DNA of 36,518 bases from Fimbriimonadaceae bacterium (GTDB lineage: Bacteria > Armatimonadota > UBA10988). Location of the stretch: positions 1-36,518 of the forward strand of contig JADZEX010000080.1 in assembly GCA_020850355.1 (NCBI GenBank). Reading direction: 5' to 3'. Both the position numbers and the translations under genes were made by a program. Numbering within the stretch: position 1 is the stretch's first letter; each line of letters opens with the position of its first letter. Below the pieces are notes generated by a model that saw only the letters and a program-made list of their open reading frames with translations, did no database searches and had not been told where the DNA came from. Of this stretch, positions 23,879 through 32,426 are shown one piece after another.

Positions 23879-23905
23879 CCCGCCGGACGCGGCAAGGAGT
23901 GCGCG

Positions 23906-24721
23906 ATGAAGTTCGGTTTGATCCACTACAACGCCCCGGGCGAGACCCTCGAGGCGTTCCTCGACTACGCGGCGGAGACCGGTTTCGACGGTGTCGAGCT
24001 GCAAATCCGCGACCTCTGGGACGAAGCCGACCCGGCCGCCCGACCCGAAGACCGGGCCTGGGAGGTCCGCCGGCTGGTCGTCGAGCGCGGCCTCTTCGTG
24101 GGCGCCCTGTCGGCCGGCAACGATTTCCTGACCACCGACTCGAAGGTCCTCGCCTGGCAGGCGCATCGCCTCGACCGGGTCGCCGGAATCGCCGCACTGC
24201 TGGGCTGCGGCGTGCTGCGCTGCGACGGCGGCTGGCCCCGCGCCGGCAAGGAAGTACCGCCCGAGGACCGTTACGCCGACGTCTTCGCGGCCGGCTTCAA
24301 GATGGCCGTGCCCTTCTTGCAGCGCCACGGCGTGGTCGCCGGACTCGACAACCACGGCACCACCACCAACAACGCCGAGTTCCAGATGCAGGTCCTCGGG
24401 ATGGTCGGCTCGCCCTCGCTCGGGACCGTCATGGACACCATGAACTACCGCTGGATGGGCTGGGACATCCCGACCTGCAACCGCTTCTACGAACTCTCGG
24501 CGCTGCGCGCGGTGCATGTCCATCTGAAGGACGGCACCGGCAGCAAGGGCGAGTACAAGGGCTGCGCCCTGGGCGACGGCGAGATCGACCTGGCCCACGC
24601 CGTGCGGGCGCTGAAGGCCGCCGGCTACAACGGCCTCTGGTGCGCCGAGTACGAAGGCCGCGACGCCGACGGCTACACGCGCTGCCTGGCCTGGATGAAG
24701 GAACACGTCCCGGCGCTCTGA
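23906..24721 (+). CDS. Sugar phosphate isomerase/epimerase (AP-endonuclease-like TIM barrel)
   Basis: 271 residues, xylose-isomerase-like TIM barrel (IolE/UxaE superfamily). MKFGLIHYNAP, AAETGFDGVELQIRDLWD, VVAGLDNHGTTTNN, GTVMDTMNYRW, AVHVHLKDG and LWCAEYEGRDADGY place the usual Glu, Asp and His metal ligands. It would isomerise or epimerise a sugar or cyclitol in the cytoplasm. It is divergent from the BMC operon and likely works in the same sugar pathway. It is followed by a bidirectional terminator. Confidence 0.87.
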   Translation: MKFGLIHYNAPGETLEAFLDYAAETGFDGVELQIRDLWDEADPAARPEDRAWEVRRLVVERGLFVGALSAGNDFLTTDSKVLAWQAHRLDRVAGIAALLGCGVLRCDGGWPRAGKEVPPEDRYADVFAAGFKMAVPFLQRHGVVAGLDNHGTTTNNAEFQMQVLGMVGSPSLGTVMDTMNYRWMGWDIPTCNRFYELSALRAVHVHLKDGTGSKGEYKGCALGDGEIDLAHAVRALKAAGYNGLWCAEYEGRDADGYTRCLAWMKEHVPAL

Positions 24722-24737
24722 CGCCGGTCCCAGCCTC

Positions 24738-24778
24738 CCCCGGCGGCGGCCGAACCGGGCGTTCGACCGCCGCCGGGG
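24738..24778. terminator. Bidirectional terminator-like hairpin
   Basis: A perfect 12-bp stem (CCCCGGCGGCGG at 24738-24749 with its complement at 24767-24778), continued after one mismatch by CGAA/TTCG. It lies exactly between the convergent isomerase (stop 24721) and epimerase (stop 24782-24780) genes, so it can end both transcripts. No long T tract is present. Confidence 0.75.
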
Positions 24779-24779
24779 C

Positions 24780-25739
24780 TTAGAGCACCAACTGCCCGCT
24801 GCTCAGCAGATAGTCCACCGCCTCGTCGTAGATCTGCTCGGTGGTGAAGCGCGGCTGGTAGCCCAGCCGGCGCTGGCCGTGGGCGATGCTGCAGCACGGG
24901 CTGTGGCGCAGGTGGTCGGCGGTCGCGGCCCAGGCCGCCGGGCCGAGGGCAGCTTCCATCGCGGCGGCGCTGACCAGTTCCACGTTGGCCTCGCGGCCGA
25001 ACAAGCTGGCGACGTACCGGGCGCAGGCCAGCAACGTCAGAGCATATGGCGCGACGGCGCTGAAGGACTGCCCGAGGGCCGGCTCGCGATGGGTCAGGGC
25101 CAGTTCGAAGAGCTGCGCGACATCGTCGCCGTGGACATGGTGCAGCGTCGCCTGGCCCGGCGCCGGCAACGGCACTGGCGCGCCGGTGGCCAGCTTGCGG
25201 TAGACCTCGACCCCGTTGCGGGTGCCTTGCGGATCGATCGGCAGCCAGCGCCGGCCGCTGATGTGGCCGGGGTGGATCACCGTCGCCGGAAAGCCGTTGG
25301 CGCGCCACTCCTGGAGCAACTCAGCCTCGATGGCAGCCTTGTCCAGGCCGTACTGCGTCTGCGGTCGGCGCGGATCGGATTCGCGGTAGGGCAGCCGTTC
25401 GGGCGCCCCGTAGGCCCAGATCGTGCCGCAGTGCAGGAAGTGGCTGATCCGGCCGCCGAAGGCCTCGACCATCTGACGGTTCTCGGCGGGCGTGTAGCCG
25501 ATCAGGTCGATCACCGCGTCGGCCTCGAGGCTCGCCAGACGGGCCGGCCAGGTGCCGGCCGCCTCCTCGGCGCGGCGGTCGGTGACGACCCACTGCACGG
25601 CCGGCCAGCCCAGCCGCGGGTCGGTGTACTGCGGCGCGGCGTGCCGCGCCACGACGGTCACCTGGTGGCCGCCCGCCACCAGCCGCGGCACCAGGTAGCT
25701 GCCGATGTGGCCCGTGCCACCGATCACCAGGACTCGCAT
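24780..25739 (-). CDS. NAD-dependent sugar epimerase/dehydratase-like SDR
   Basis: 319 residues from the ATG at 25739; the frame is open further upstream but the family begins at MRVLVIGGTGHIGSYL. GGTGHIG (residues 7-13) binds NAD(P), and the YxxxK pair is in TQYGLDKAAIE, so this is an extended SDR. HPGHISG and LHHVHGDDVAQL are typical of the family. The product probably epimerises or reduces a nucleotide sugar or free sugar. It ends the minus-strand operon SGNH, GH5-like, GH127, epimerase, 10 bp after GH127. Confidence 0.87.
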   Translation of the reverse strand: MRVLVIGGTGHIGSYLVPRLVAGGHQVTVVARHAAPQYTDPRLGWPAVQWVVTDRRAEEAAGTWPARLASLEADAVIDLIGYTPAENRQMVEAFGGRISHFLHCGTIWAYGAPERLPYRESDPRRPQTQYGLDKAAIEAELLQEWRANGFPATVIHPGHISGRRWLPIDPQGTRNGVEVYRKLATGAPVPLPAPGQATLHHVHGDDVAQLFELALTHREPALGQSFSAVAPYALTLLACARYVASLFGREANVELVSAAAMEAALGPAAWAATADHLRHSPCCSIAHGQRRLGYQPRFTTEQIYDEAVDYLLSSGQLVL

Positions 25740-25749
25740 CGCGCTGCTC

Positions 25750-27567
25750 CTAACCCTCCGGAACCACCGGGAAGTAGACCGTGTAGGGCTCGTCGACGAC
25801 CTCGCAGAGCGGCCGGAAGCGCAGCCCCGTGGCCTGTCCGCGGACCCGCCAGCCGGACAGCCAGGTGCCCCACTGGCGGGTGTTGTCGGGCACCAGCAGG
25901 TTGGCGGGATCGCCCTGCAGGCGGCGCTCCTGGTCGCACAGCCCGGCCAGCAGCACCGGGCCGTCAAGAAACGCCAACGTGCCCGGCTCGTCCGGAATGG
26001 CGTGTGTCGTGAGCTGCTGCGGCAAGACGATCTGCAGCCGGTCGCCGGGCTGCCAGTGCCGGCGGATCGCCTGGAAGCTGCCGGGCGGGCCGGCGGCCAG
26101 GGGCGCGCCGTTGAGCGTCAGCCGCGGCGCGGCGCACCAGCCCGGCAGGCGGAGCTGCACCGTCGCCTGCTGCGGCGTGCCGCCGGTCACCCGCAGCTCG
26201 AACCATTGCCAGCTCGGGCGGTGCGTCTCGCCGGCGGGATGCGCGTTGTCGTCCGACGCCCCAGCGCTGGAGGTGGTGCTCAGTTCCAGCACCAACGACT
26301 CGCCGCCCGGGCTGGTCCAGGTCGCCCGACTGGGAATGTACTGACTCAGCACGGGTCCCTCGACAGCGCTCTGCCAGGCCCACTCGCCGTAGGCGGTGTG
26401 CGCCTGCACCAGCGTGCCGTGGCAACACCAGAACTGCTGCGTCGGGCTGCCCCAGGTCTTGCGGGCGCCGGCTTCGAGCGGCAGGAAGTAGGTGATCTGC
26501 CCGGTCTCGGGGTGCTGCTGCGCCAGAATGCCGTTGTAGAGGTTGCGCTCCAGGTAGTCGGCGTAGACCGCCTCGCCGGTCCAGCGGAGCAGGTAGTCAG
26601 CCAGCCGGATCAGGTTGTAGACGGTGCAATGCTCCTGGTTCTTGTCACCCCGTCGAGCAGCGTAGGCGAACGGCGGCGTCCAGATTTCGCCGCTGGTCTG
26701 GCCGCCCGTCGCGTAGGTCCCGCGGTGGGTCACGGCGCAGGCCCAGTAGGCCTCGACGATGTCCCGCCAACGGGCCTCGCCCGTCACCTCCCAGGCCCGC
26801 GCCGCGCCGTGGGCTTCGGGGATGGTGGTGTTGGCGTGCTGGTTGGTCAGCGCGTCTTCGCCGCGCAGCAGGCGGTCGAACAGCCGTGGACGGTCGTACC
26901 GCTCCAACAACTCGAGATGCGACGACTCGCCGGTCAGCCCGGCGAGTCCCGCCCAGACCTCCAACATGCCGCCGGTCTCGACGTCCAGAATGTCGTCCAG
27001 TTGGGCCCGCGTGAACCGGCCGGTCCAACGGTGGAACCAGCGCGCCGCCCGCACCAGGATGTCGAGCGCCTCGTCGCTGCCCGCGTAGACCGCGGCGTCG
27101 AGCAGCCCCATCAGGGTCTTGTGCATGGTGTAGTGCGGCGCCCAGACGCCCTGCCGCGGGACCCCATCGCCGGCGGTCCAGCGCAGGAACTTCTCGGGGA
27201 TCGCACCGACCCACTCCCCGCCGTTGCTGCGTTGGCAGCGGCCGAGGTCGCGGATCACCTGGTCCAGCCGCAGCTTCGCTTCGGCGTCGTCGGCACCGGC
27301 CCAGAGCTTCGCGCAGGCCGACATCCAGTGGCCCAGGAAGTGCCCCCGCACCTGGCAGGCCGGGCTCTCCCAGCCGCCGTGTGCCGACTCGTCGAGTTGG
27401 TGCCTCGCCTGGTAGAGTCCCGCCTCCAGGAGGTGGTTCTGCAACAGGTTGGCGTGCTGCAGACTGAGCACGTAGCGCCGGTTGACCGCCTGCCGCTGGC
27501 CGAACAGCCCACCCGTCAACCGGACCTGCGCCGGGCCCAGCGCCTGCCATTTCGGACGATCGGCCAT
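25750..27567 (-). CDS. GH127 family glycoside hydrolase (beta-L-arabinofuranosidase-like)
   Basis: 605 residues, an (alpha/alpha)6 barrel with C-terminal beta domains. The Cys3-Glu zinc site is readable: E294 (TSGEIWTPP), C314 (QEHCTVYN), and C381-C382 (FWCCHGT), where the first cysteine of the pair is the nucleophile in characterised enzymes. Near the N-terminus, GHFLGHWMSA and the later APHYTMHKTLMGL match the family. There is no signal peptide, so it acts in the cytoplasm on imported oligosaccharides, probably with terminal arabinofuranose or a related L-sugar. The gap from the GH5-like gene is 4 bp. Specificity beyond the family is inference. Confidence 0.9.
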   Translation of the reverse strand: MADRPKWQALGPAQVRLTGGLFGQRQAVNRRYVLSLQHANLLQNHLLEAGLYQARHQLDESAHGGWESPACQVRGHFLGHWMSACAKLWAGADDAEAKLRLDQVIRDLGRCQRSNGGEWVGAIPEKFLRWTAGDGVPRQGVWAPHYTMHKTLMGLLDAAVYAGSDEALDILVRAARWFHRWTGRFTRAQLDDILDVETGGMLEVWAGLAGLTGESSHLELLERYDRPRLFDRLLRGEDALTNQHANTTIPEAHGAARAWEVTGEARWRDIVEAYWACAVTHRGTYATGGQTSGEIWTPPFAYAARRGDKNQEHCTVYNLIRLADYLLRWTGEAVYADYLERNLYNGILAQQHPETGQITYFLPLEAGARKTWGSPTQQFWCCHGTLVQAHTAYGEWAWQSAVEGPVLSQYIPSRATWTSPGGESLVLELSTTSSAGASDDNAHPAGETHRPSWQWFELRVTGGTPQQATVQLRLPGWCAAPRLTLNGAPLAAGPPGSFQAIRRHWQPGDRLQIVLPQQLTTHAIPDEPGTLAFLDGPVLLAGLCDQERRLQGDPANLLVPDNTRQWGTWLSGWRVRGQATGLRFRPLCEVVDEPYTVYFPVVPEG

Positions 27568-27571
27568 GGTC

Positions 27572-28615
27572 TCACTCCTGGCGCGCGGCCCACGCCGCGT
27601 AGCGGTCGCGTAGCAGCTCGGCGGCCGGTTTGAGGCTGCCGTCGTGGCGCAGGACGCCCATCATGCTCTCGCTGGGCGTCAAGAAGCCGCGCTCCTGGGT
27701 CGGGTAACTGTGCAGGCACCACGGCAAGACGCCCGCGATCTGCTCCTGCTCGGCGGCGCTCAGGATCAGGTCGTAGAGCCAGCGCTGCTCGGCCTCGGTG
27801 CCCGGCGGTGGCGGCAGGCGGTCCTGCCAGGTCGGCCCGGCGCCGTGCTGTGGATCGCGCGCGGTCGACATGCCGAACTCGCCAATCAGCAGCGGCCGCT
27901 CGCCGCCGACCCGGCGCAGACCGCCGATCGTCCGGCGGACCCTGGGCACGCCTGCGGCCTGCAGCGCCGCCTTCGGGGCGTACTCGTGGTACTGCATCAC
28001 GTCCGGGAGTCCGACGCTGGCCAGCCGGTCGGCCCGCCAGGTCAGTCCGACGGTGGTGAGCTGCTGCGCCCCGGCCGCGCGCAGGGCGCCGCCCACCCAG
28101 CGCAGATAGGCCTGCATCGGGGCGGTCCACCTGGCGTCGGCCTCCGGCTCATTGCGCAGGTCCCACAGCAGGATCCGCCCGTCGTCGCCGTGCGCCGCCG
28201 CCAACTGCCGGACCCAGGCCACGCCGACCTCTGGCGTCTGGTGCCGCGCGTCGGGCTCCAGGCAGAGGATCACTCGCAGGCCGGCCTCCCAGGCCAGGCT
28301 CAGCAGGCGCTCCAGCTTGGCGAGGCAGGCGGTGGTCAGCTCGCCGGCGGCGGTCACCAGCTCACCGCCAAGGGTCAAGAAGGTGCGCAGGCAGTTGCAG
28401 CCGAGGGCGGCCATCTGGCGGCAGTCAGCCGCCCAGACCTCGTCGGGTGTCTTGGTCCACATCCCCGACCAGGGCGTCAACGCCGGGTAGTAGTTGATGC
28501 CGCGGACGCTCAGCGGCCGCACCTCCCGCACCAGCAGTGCCCGGCCGGCGGCCTGGCCCGGCCGCAGCAGCAATCCGGCGGCCGCCGCGCCGAGCAGCTC
28601 GCGACGGGTCGGCAT
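27572..28615 (-). CDS. GH5-like (mannanase-type) hydrolase, Tat signal
   Basis: 347 residues. A twin-arginine signal opens it (MPTRRELLGAAAAGLLLRPG). The TIM barrel begins near residue 33 (PLSVRGINYYPAL). E156 (WDLRNEPEAD) is the acid/base and E246 (LLIGEFGMS) the nucleophile, the clan GH-A layout. YHEYAP and the late PWCLHSYPTQ are consistent with GH5 mannanase-like enzymes. It is probably exported folded. It follows the SGNH hydrolase by 1 bp. Confidence 0.85.
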   Translation of the reverse strand: MPTRRELLGAAAAGLLLRPGQAAGRALLVREVRPLSVRGINYYPALTPWSGMWTKTPDEVWAADCRQMAALGCNCLRTFLTLGGELVTAAGELTTACLAKLERLLSLAWEAGLRVILCLEPDARHQTPEVGVAWVRQLAAAHGDDGRILLWDLRNEPEADARWTAPMQAYLRWVGGALRAAGAQQLTTVGLTWRADRLASVGLPDVMQYHEYAPKAALQAAGVPRVRRTIGGLRRVGGERPLLIGEFGMSTARDPQHGAGPTWQDRLPPPPGTEAEQRWLYDLILSAAEQEQIAGVLPWCLHSYPTQERGFLTPSESMMGVLRHDGSLKPAAELLRDRYAAWAARQE

Positions 28616-28616
28616 G

Positions 28617-29807
28617 TCAGCCTCCGGGCGGGGCCGGTGTCCCCACCACCAGCACTTGCCCGGCGTACCAGGCCTGCCCCGCCGGCAGCTCCAGCAGCGT
28701 GAAGACCACGGTGTGCGGTCCCGCTGGCTGGGCCGGCAGGTAGACGAAGCGAGCGTGTTGCCGCGCCTCGGTCTGCTTGCGCTGCAAAGTGATCGGCGCG
28801 CCGCCGTCGACCACCGCCTGGAACACCATCGGCTGGCCGTGTGGGATGTCGCTCAGCCCGACCGTGGTGCCGGTCCAGCGGACCGTCAGCGTCGCGCCGA
28901 GCTGGGTGGTCTTGACCGCGCCACGCAGCATCGCGTGGGTCCGGCCGTAGTCGTTGCGGTAGACCGCGTCGGTGGTGATGTCGACCGGCTGCCATTCGCC
29001 GGCGCGGCTGACCGCCGCGACCGGCACCAGCGCGGCGGTCTCCCAGCAGTCGGCCGTCAGCGGTGCCGGCAGCCGGTGCTCCAGCGGCGGTCCCGCGGGC
29101 AGGCTGGCCAATGCGCGGGCGATGACCTCGCGGTACAGCTCATGCCCCTCGTCGCCCGGGTGGACGCCGTCCTTCGAAAAGACCAGCTTGCCCTCGACCG
29201 GCGCGTCGGCCTTGAAGATCAGCGACCCGGCGGCTTCGCGCCTGGCCACTTCCACCCCGAGATCGATGCTGGGGATGCCGTAGGCGTTGGCAATCTCCTC
29301 CATCACCCGGCCGAACCCGACCTGCCGCCCGGCCCGGAGCTCCGGCAGCATCCACTGGCCGATGGTGTACACGAGACAGACATCGATCCGGGGGTTGGCC
29401 CGCCAGACCTGCCGCACAACGCCCTCGACGGACGGCTTCTCGAAGCCCCCGCCGCCGTTGACGCGGTGCTCCAGGAAGATCAGATCCGGCTGCTGCGCCA
29501 GCACATCGCCAGCGATCCGACAGGCGCCGTAGTCCGACCCGGTGCCCGAGATGGCGGCGTTGAGCTCGACCACGTGGGCGGTTGGGAACTGCTCCCGGAA
29601 CCAGGCCAGGGTCTTCGGCCGCCAGCCGTTGGCCGCGGTGATCGAACCACCGAACCAGGCGATCTTGACGGTCCCGCCGGCGCGCAGCCGGGCCAGGACG
29701 TTGGGCAGCCCGTCCCGCGCCCGGAACTCCGCCGCCACGGCGGGATCCAGATCGTACGGCGCGGCCTGCACTCCCGACAGCAGCAGCAACCAGGGCAGGG
29801 CGTTCAT
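28617..29807 (-). CDS. Secreted SGNH/GDSL hydrolase (carbohydrate esterase-like)
   Basis: 396 residues from the ATG at 29807. A GTG at 29816 is also in frame, but the AAGG SD is well placed only for 29807. A Sec-type signal (MNALPWLLLLSGVQA) is followed by the SGNH fold, with S55 (FGGSITAANGW), the block II glycine (AAISGTGSD), the block III asparagine (HRVNGGG) and the Asp-His pair in KDGVHPGDEGH. A C-terminal beta-sandwich (~230-396) follows. Such enzymes remove acetyl groups from polysaccharides. It heads the operon ending at 24780. Confidence 0.88.
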   Translation of the reverse strand: MNALPWLLLLSGVQAAPYDLDPAVAAEFRARDGLPNVLARLRAGGTVKIAWFGGSITAANGWRPKTLAWFREQFPTAHVVELNAAISGTGSDYGACRIAGDVLAQQPDLIFLEHRVNGGGGFEKPSVEGVVRQVWRANPRIDVCLVYTIGQWMLPELRAGRQVGFGRVMEEIANAYGIPSIDLGVEVARREAAGSLIFKADAPVEGKLVFSKDGVHPGDEGHELYREVIARALASLPAGPPLEHRLPAPLTADCWETAALVPVAAVSRAGEWQPVDITTDAVYRNDYGRTHAMLRGAVKTTQLGATLTVRWTGTTVGLSDIPHGQPMVFQAVVDGGAPITLQRKQTEARQHARFVYLPAQPAGPHTVVFTLLELPAGQAWYAGQVLVVGTPAPPGG

Positions 29808-29827
29808 CGGATTCACCTTCGCCCCGC

Positions 29828-29856
29828 AGCATAGCCCCTGCCGTCCTTGGTGTCAC
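29828..29856 (-). promoter_or_regulatory. Promoter of the SGNH-GH5-GH127-epimerase operon
   Basis: Minus strand GTGACA (29856-29851), 17 bp, TATGCT (29833-29828). Predicted transcription start is near 29821, 14 bp from the ATG. The -35 overlaps the stop codon of the upstream anti-sigma gene, so the operon can be read alone or by read-through. Confidence 0.5.
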
Positions 29857-30764
29857 GCCCAGCCATCCGGCGAGCGCCGCCCGTCTGCCGACGGTTCCGC
29901 CGGCGGCCCGCGCCGCAGGGCGACCCGCAGCGCGGCGGGGGCCAGCGGCAACAGCTCGTCGAGGCTGCGGTCGGCGGCCACCAGGCAGACGCGCAGGTCG
30001 CCCTCGGCCCAGGTCAGGTAGGTCAGCCCGCCGCGTTGCGCCGACTGGTAGCCGGGCCGGCGGGTGGGCGCGAAGCCAGCCAGGCGCACCTGCCCGGCCG
30101 GCGCCCGGAGCTCGTAGAGCGTCAGCGGCCGGCCGGCGCGGTCGCGCATCACGAACACCGCGACGTCGCGGCCAGGCACCGAGTGATTGCAGGTTGCACA
30201 GCCCCGCAGCCCGGCGTCGAGGGCGGCCAGATCCGGCGGCCGGACCGGGTAGCCCAGGCTCGCAGTCAAGCCGGCGGCCATCTGCTGCGGCGATTCGCTG
30301 CTCGCGGTGTGGGCGAACTTGGCCTGCCAGGCCGCGTGCGTCAGCTCCAGGTGGGCGGGGTCCAGCTCGAGCTGCGCCACCTGCGGGTGGGCGCCCGGCG
30401 GGTCCGTCCGCCCGCCATGGCTGAGCAGGGCCCAGACCGCCACCGCCGCGACCGCCGCCAGGCCGGCCAGCCACGAGCGCCGCGCCCGGCGAACCGGCCG
30501 GGCCCGCGGCGGGCCGCCCGGCCGCGGCGCCGGGGTGGCGTCCAGGGCCGTCTGCAGCCGCCCGAACAGTCCTGCCGGCAGCGGCAGGTTGTTGATCGCA
30601 CGGTGGGTCAGCCGCTGCACCGCGGCGAGCCTGGCGAGTTCGGCGCGGAGGCCCGCGTCGGCGGCCAGGGCCTGCTCCACGGCGGCCTGCTCGGTCGCGG
30701 TGAGCTCCCCGTCCAGCAGGGCCGAGAGCCGGTCGAAGTCGGGATGCGGCGCTGACTCAGCCAA
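29853..30764 (-). CDS. Membrane anti-sigma factor of the second ECF pair
   Basis: 303 residues. The N-terminal cytoplasmic domain (DFDRLSALLDGELTATEQAA, then AELARLAAVQRLTHR) has the fold of anti-sigma domains but no zinc HCC motif. One membrane segment (SWLAGLAAVAAVAVWALLS, about 96-114) leads to an extracytoplasmic domain with GCATCNHSV, PGRDVAVFVMRD and GGLTYLTWAEG. The start is TTG, overlapping the sigma factor stop by 8 bp. Sequestration of the neighbouring sigma is inferred from this coupled order. Confidence 0.78.
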   Translation of the reverse strand: MAESAPHPDFDRLSALLDGELTATEQAAVEQALAADAGLRAELARLAAVQRLTHRAINNLPLPAGLFGRLQTALDATPAPRPGGPPRARPVRRARRSWLAGLAAVAAVAVWALLSHGGRTDPPGAHPQVAQLELDPAHLELTHAAWQAKFAHTASSESPQQMAAGLTASLGYPVRPPDLAALDAGLRGCATCNHSVPGRDVAVFVMRDRAGRPLTLYELRAPAGQVRLAGFAPTRRPGYQSAQRGGLTYLTWAEGDLRVCLVAADRSLDELLPLAPAALRVALRRGPPAEPSADGRRSPDGWA

Positions 30765-31425
30765 GGTCGTCCTCCCGGATCAGCCCCCGTCGCAGGGCGT
30801 ACGGCGTGAGCGCGGCCCGCAGCAGCCGCCGGCCGCGGGAGAGGCGCGAGCGGACCGTGCCGAGGGGCACCTCCAGCACCTGCGCCATCTCGAGGTAGCT
30901 CAACTCCTGCACGTCGGCCAGGACCACCGCCACTCGAAACTCCTCGGGCAGCGCCGCCAGGGCGGCCTGCACCTCTTCGTCCAACAGCCCGTCGTACAGT
31001 TCGGCCTCGGGCTCGCTGCGCCGGCCCTGCAGCCGGCTGCCGGCCAGCTCGGCGGGGCGCTCGGCGTCCTCATAGCGGACTTCCTGCACCTGCCGCTGGG
31101 CGCGGTGGAAGCGGTTGATGCAGTGGTTGGTCAGAATCCGCAGCACCCAGGCTTTGAAGCTGGTGCCGGGTTCGAAGCGGTCGTAGCTCCGCCAGGCCCG
31201 CAGGACCACCTCCTGCACCAGATCCTCGGCGTCCTCCGGGCGGGGCTCGTAGGTCAGCGCGGTGAGGTAGAGCGGCTTCAGGACGGCCTGCAGCCGCTGC
31301 TCGAACTCCTGCCGGCGCTGTTGCAGGCGCGCCTCGCCGGCGCGGTCGGCGGTCGGGCGCGCGGCCACCCCGCTCGCCGGGACGTGTTCGCTCGGGGCGG
31401 CCCGGCGGGACATCCAGAGGCGCAT
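30757..31425 (-). CDS. ECF RNA polymerase sigma factor (second pair)
   Basis: 222 residues from the ATG at 31425 (MRLWMSRR); the ATG at 31413 is an alternative. Region 2 (LTYEPRPEDAEDLVQEVVLR, FKAWVLRILTNHCINRFHRA) and region 4 (LPEEFRVAVVLADVQELSYL, EMAQVLEVPLGTVRSRLSRG) are complete. It has a ~35-residue extra N-terminus before region 2. The anti-sigma gene follows, with stop and TTG start overlapping. Confidence 0.92.
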   Translation of the reverse strand: MRLWMSRRAAPSEHVPASGVAARPTADRAGEARLQQRRQEFEQRLQAVLKPLYLTALTYEPRPEDAEDLVQEVVLRAWRSYDRFEPGTSFKAWVLRILTNHCINRFHRAQRQVQEVRYEDAERPAELAGSRLQGRRSEPEAELYDGLLDEEVQAALAALPEEFRVAVVLADVQELSYLEMAQVLEVPLGTVRSRLSRGRRLLRAALTPYALRRGLIREDDLG

Positions 31426-31478
31426 CACTCCAACGGCTGCACCCACTCCGACGCTCCTTGGTGGACCCCCTGAAACCA

Positions 31479-31498
31479 GTTCCGGCCGGCGAAGTTCC
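31479..31498 (-). promoter_or_regulatory. Possible ECF-type -35 elements upstream of the second sigma gene
   Basis: On the minus strand GGAACTT (31498-31492) and a second GGAAC (31483-31479) lie 54-73 bp before the sigma start. GGAACTT is the classic ECF/RpoE -35. A weak -10-like TTTCA follows 16 bp after the first. This suggests autoregulation, without proof. Confidence 0.4.
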
Positions 31499-31511
31499 CA
31501 GCCGGGCCAGA

Positions 31512-31541
31512 TTGGTCGCTGGCGACGGCAGGCGGTATGAT
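31512..31541 (+). promoter_or_regulatory. Promoter of the methyltransferase gene
   Basis: TTGGTC (31512-31517), 18 bp, TATGAT (31536-31541). The SD GAGGAG (31557-31562) is 7 bp from the ATG at 31570. It faces away from the second sigma gene. Confidence 0.45.
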
Positions 31542-31569
31542 GGCCGCTGACGCCCTGAGGAGCCCGCCG

Positions 31570-32361
31570 ATGCGCGCTGCGTACGACCACACGGCCGCCT
31601 TCTACGACTATTACCAGCCGTACCGCGAACGCGACGACCTGGCGTTCTACCGCGACCTGGCCCTGGCCTGCGACGGCGCGGTGCTGGAGCTGGGCTGCGG
31701 CACCGGGCGGGTGTTGCTGCCGATCGCCCGCGGCGGGCAATCGATCACCGGCCTGGACGCCTCGCCCGCGATGCTCGCCGTGCTGCGCGCGCGCCTGGCG
31801 TCCGAGCCAGCCGCGGTGCAGCAGCGTGTCACGCTGCTGGCCGGATCGATGACCGACTTCGCGCTGCAACGGCGCTGCGAGCTGATCACCATCCCCTTCC
31901 GACCGTTCCAGCACCTGGTTGAAGTGGACCAGCAGCTCGCCTGCCTGACGGCGGTGCGGCGGCACCTGGCGCCGGGTGGACGGCTGGTGTTCGACCTCTT
32001 CGACCCGTACCTGCCGGCGCTGGTGGACGACGCGCGGTTCGACCTGCAGCCCGACGGTCCGCCCAGCACGCTGCCCGACGGCCGGCAAGTGCAGCGGTAC
32101 CACCGCTTTGTCGAGCGTGATCTGGTGCGGCAGGTCCTGCTGGTCGAGCTGCGTTACGAGGTCACCGCCCCCGACGGCAGCCGCAGCGAGGTCGCCGACC
32201 GCTTCCCGATGCGCTACTTCTTCCGCTACGAGGTGGAGCACCTGCTGGCCCGCGCCGGGCTGCGGATCGTCGAGCTATGGGGCGGGTTCGACCGCTGCCC
32301 GTTCGGAGCGCGCTCGCCCGGCGAGATCATCGTGGTCGCCAGCGCTGACGCCGGGCCGTAA
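31570..32361 (+). CDS. Class I SAM-dependent methyltransferase
   Basis: 263 residues from the ATG at 31570, which has a good SD; an upstream in-frame ATG at 31537 overlaps the predicted promoter. The SAM-binding motif is LELGCGTGRVLLPIA, followed by ITGLDASPAML, VTLLAGSMTDF and RHLAPGGRLVFDLFDPY. The tail has FFRYEVEHLLARAGLRIVEL. The family is broad (methyltransferase 11/25-like) and the substrate is unknown. It stands as a monocistronic gene between the sigma factor and a beta-helix fragment. Confidence 0.87.
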   Translation: MRAAYDHTAAFYDYYQPYRERDDLAFYRDLALACDGAVLELGCGTGRVLLPIARGGQSITGLDASPAMLAVLRARLASEPAAVQQRVTLLAGSMTDFALQRRCELITIPFRPFQHLVEVDQQLACLTAVRRHLAPGGRLVFDLFDPYLPALVDDARFDLQPDGPPSTLPDGRQVQRYHRFVERDLVRQVLLVELRYEVTAPDGSRSEVADRFPMRYFFRYEVEHLLARAGLRIVELWGGFDRCPFGARSPGEIIVVASADAGP

Positions 32362-32426
32362 CAGGACCTCCAGAATCCGTTCGCAAGTTCGCCGCGGCAC
32401 GGCCGACATGATGAGGAACAGGGGGC

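Noticed and set aside
24673-25308. Several 70-210 codon minus-strand frames inside the epimerase and GH127 genes
   Set aside because: They are out-of-frame translations of the recognised genes and lack start signals.
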